Source of the DNA: Thuidium tamariscinum | Taxonomy: Eukaryota; Streptophyta; Bryopsida; Hypnales; Thuidiaceae | Assembly (NCBI GenBank): GCA_947034885.2 | Contig: OX344751.2 | Span: 8,990,001 to 9,054,000 of the forward strand | Direction: 5' to 3' | Length of the DNA stretch: 64,000 bases | Shown here: in pieces, positions 61,701 to 64,000 of the stretch | Numbering within the stretch: the first letter of the stretch is position 1 | Layout: the number at the start of each line of letters is the position of its first letter | Notes under the pieces: generated by a model | What the model was told of the DNA's origin: nothing | Databases searched by the model: none | The model's input: only the letters and a program-made list of their open reading frames with translations | Position numbers and translations under genes: made by a program

Positions 61701-64000
61701 AGGTACGAAAACGGAGCAAGAGTATTCTATGTTTCTGTCTCAAACGAAGAGGGTGAGGCAGGTGTATTCTCTGAAGAGGATAAGCTCGAATGAGGACCGA
61801 TTTGGAATGACGTGAATGCTGAGTTTAACAAGGAGCTCAATAGTCATATTGAGTTGCAGCACTTGGTTGATGCCAAGTTTTACATTTGCGACGGCAATCA
61901 CAGATATGCTGCTTGGATGCGGCATATCAAAAGGCTTCACAGTGGAGAAGCTAAGTGGCACGTTCGTGTGGACTCCATCATCTTGGACACGAAAGATAGG
62001 CTTGGGGCAGCAATGCAAGTCATGCATGATGTGAACAAGTGAGTTCTCTTATCTTATTATCACTTGTTTGTATTGAGATATCCTTTAACCATTTGGAATA
62101 CTTACAGTGTGTTTGTTTTTGAAGGCACACGGAGAATTCCTTCGTGAAGACGAATCTTGTCCACACACTCTATCGTGTTCGTAAGTATGGAACAATGTCC
62201 ATTGAGAAGTTCTCCGAGATTTTGAGCTCAGAGGACGTTAGACTTTGCGGTAGCCACGCCCAAAAGAAGACTTGGTACACGATGCCGTTGGAAGTGTTCA
62301 CCACATTTATCTTTCAGGTTCTACATAATAAACTTTGTTTTCTGGGTTTGTAATCTTGTTTGTACAGTCATTGGGCTTGAATTTGCATCTTTTCATGGCA
62401 TTCAATTTGACCCAGGACTCCTTCTTTTGGCAGCAAGAGATATCTATTGCCTCAGATGCTGGAGTTCGCAAGTATCGTGAGGACACGGCCCCAGAAGATG
62501 TTACTAATACTGGTATTGCAAATGCAATGAGAAATGCAACGAAGGATGCCACGGACAAGCTTTACAAGAAGCTTTCGAAGATTGTGTCCGTTGCTAATCC
62601 TGCATTGGGAGATGACTGGCTGAAGGAGGTTCGTTTCTTTTAGCTTCACAATTCTTGTAACCTTTTAGGCTACTTTGTATTTATTTGCGTTCTCTTATGT
62701 GTTGGCTTATGTTTGCAGATTGAGAGGCACTGGAGTTTGTACAGTGTCTAGGAGTTGACGCTAGACAAACTTCAACTTATTGCTACTGCCAATGCTAGCC
62801 CACGGCACAAGGTTAAGTGGTTGAAGTAGATAAATTCATCCGCCCCTACTCGTGAAGCTCGTCGTGTTCCACCCAGACCAGCTAATGACGACAAGATTAG
62901 TTCCTCCTTATCGAAGGCGGTTTGGTTTGCAGGGGTAAGTAAGAATATTTGATTCATTGCTTTTGTTTTTTAAATAATTGGCCTAGTAACCTTGATTTAC
63001 CTAGAGGTCTTGATCTGATTCAAATTTGTGTTCAGTTGGAGGATGCAGCTCTTGAGTTGTATGACAGCATACTGAAGTCTGACAACATCGAAGTGAACAT
63101 GGACGTACCCACTGAGCCAATGTCTCTTTCTGACTACATCGAGACTTGGAGGATGAAGTTGTGGGAACACTTATATCCTGGAGTTTTTAAAGGAGCTGAG
63201 GTATTCAAGAAATCTGAGTCCTTTAAGGACTATAAGGGCTCCCTTCTCGCCGTGAGACGAGTCTTATACAGGTACTTCTTTTACTTCATTTTAATCTACA
63301 AAGTCAGTTATTTACCCTAGTTTCTATTTGGAATTTGATATGTAGGCAGTGTCTTTGGAATCTAATGTACATATTGACTAAACCGAAGATAACAAAAGCA
63401 TCATTGTTCATTGATTCCATCACAAGTTCTAATTAATGTCTAATTCTTTGTGCCCTTCTTCACAGTCTAGTATGGGCATAGTATGATTGTTGATGCTATG
63501 GTTTTTATTTGGGTATGATCTTGACTTATGCTGTGGGTTACTTCTTTAGGTACTTCACATTTGAATTATATGGAAAGCAAGCTATCTCCAAGTCCGATTT
63601 ACCGCCATTCTTACGTTTGTGGCGTGACTCGACATCATCTGATTGTATGTTTTCACCCACTCAACTGAAGTTTTGGCCAGTCGGCCATCTTCAACTTGGT
63701 GCGTGGTACTTGGATTGTACCAAGGGATTTACAGCACCGGAAGAAGTGGCCCTATTCCAGAGCGCCAAGGACTATGTTGTTGTGCAGTCAGAGGTGGACG
63801 AGTTTTCAGGATTGGAAGGTGAGGCTCGTCACAAGGCTCTTAAGAAGCGGGAGTTGGAGAATAAGAAGAAGGAGGAGAAGTTGGAGTCGGCCAAGAAGAA
63901 GCTTGAGGACACCGCTGTGAGAAAGAGAGACAAGTTGGCTGAGACAACGAAGAATGACGGCAAAGAGAAGAAGAAGGGGAAGAAGCGCAAGGCAGAGGCT
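58732..64000 (+). pseudogene. Degenerate gene with ParB/sulfiredoxin-like motif (3' end off window)
   Basis: Eight exons: 58732-59028, 59571-59669, 61410-62038, 62125-62317, 62416-62628, 62719-62934, 63036-63271 and 63550 to beyond 64000. All junctions are GT-AG with closing phases, giving about 778 codons so far. The N-terminus has basic KKRKRG and RENRRRH clusters. Around residue 293 lies FYICDGNHRYAAW followed by VRVDSIILDT and a helical segment, resembling the GxxR-containing core of the ParB/Srx fold. The centre and C-terminal half match nothing I know. From about 63800 the protein is Lys/Glu-rich and probably coiled. Three in-frame stops (TGA 61791-61793, TAG 62749-62751, TAG 62827-62829) break it. 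The second intron carries a minisatellite. Function is unknown; an accessory protein of the neighbouring MULE is an inference. Confidence 0.7.
59694..61345 (+). repeat. GC-rich minisatellite, about 13 units of about 128 bp, inside an intron
   Basis: Units begin at about 59694, 59822, 59948, 60079, 60206, 60332, 60461, 60588, 60714, 60844, 60973, 61101 and 61229. Each has a T tract, then TGTGATCCC, and then two hairpins. The first pairs GGGGTGGG with CCCCACCCC across a loop of 7-8 bases. The second pairs CTCTCG with CGAGAG across CCAC. Units differ by a few substitutions, with a sub-type carrying GTTACCTACCG or GTTACCTGCCG in place of GTCTCGCGCCG. Long frames are open through the array on both strands because the unit lacks stops, and they are not genes. 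The array fills most of the 1.74-kb intron 59670-61409. Confidence 0.9.

Noticed and set aside
55960..62829. Stop codons repaired by U-to-C RNA editing
   Set aside because: Such editing is known in organelle transcripts of some plants. It cannot restore Trp from TAG or TGA, and these are nuclear-type genes with spliceosomal introns.

Overview
The window looks like nuclear DNA of a land plant. Three conserved single-copy plant genes are interrupted by short introns, mostly 60-300 bp, with standard GT-AG borders. They are separated by long AT-rich stretches packed with small DNA transposons and inverted-repeat elements. No LTR retrotransposon, rRNA, organellar or bacterial-type gene was recognised. 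Short introns together with large AT-rich gene deserts would fit a bryophyte-grade plant (moss or liverwort), but the species cannot be fixed from the sequence alone.

Genic islands. (1) 1-6387, minus: a DExH-box RNA helicase followed by two CCCH zinc fingers and a BMT5-like methyltransferase domain, 15 exons, running off the left edge. (2) 13165-15607, minus: MND1, the meiotic recombination factor that pairs with HOP2, nine exons, with a diverged duplication of its 5' region upstream. (3) 29650-30352, minus: an h-type thioredoxin, three coding exons. The reading phase closes across every junction of these three models, which is the main support for them.

The gene deserts (about 7-12, 16.5-29, 31.7-53.8 kb) contain several element classes. 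Five elements of three families have ends meeting at TTAA, or CTAG in one case (9829-10740, 17923-18844, 32349-33234, 36776-37787, 41930-42576). A 2.96-kb CACTA element (19020-21980) carries a 157-bp CACTA miniature inside it. Two almost fully palindromic foldback elements lie about 15 kb apart in opposite orientation (35348-36734, 51430-52794). Their arms are built of units of about 176 bp. Several small MITEs, three consecutive hairpins, and two copies of a 2.3-kb repeat saturated with a CAAATTG-type motif complete the set.

The right end (53.8-64 kb) differs in composition. A degenerate Mutator-like (MULE) transposase reads leftward from 57873. A second degenerate eight-exon gene reads rightward from 58732 and off the right edge. 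This second gene carries a ParB/sulfiredoxin-like DGNHRY motif, and its second intron holds about 13 copies of a 128-bp GC-rich minisatellite. Both genes are broken only by in-frame stop codons that a single C:G to T:A change can explain, with no frameshift seen in either except possibly at one unresolved splice junction. The divergent pair may be two genes of one large decayed transposon and is the most unusual object in the window.
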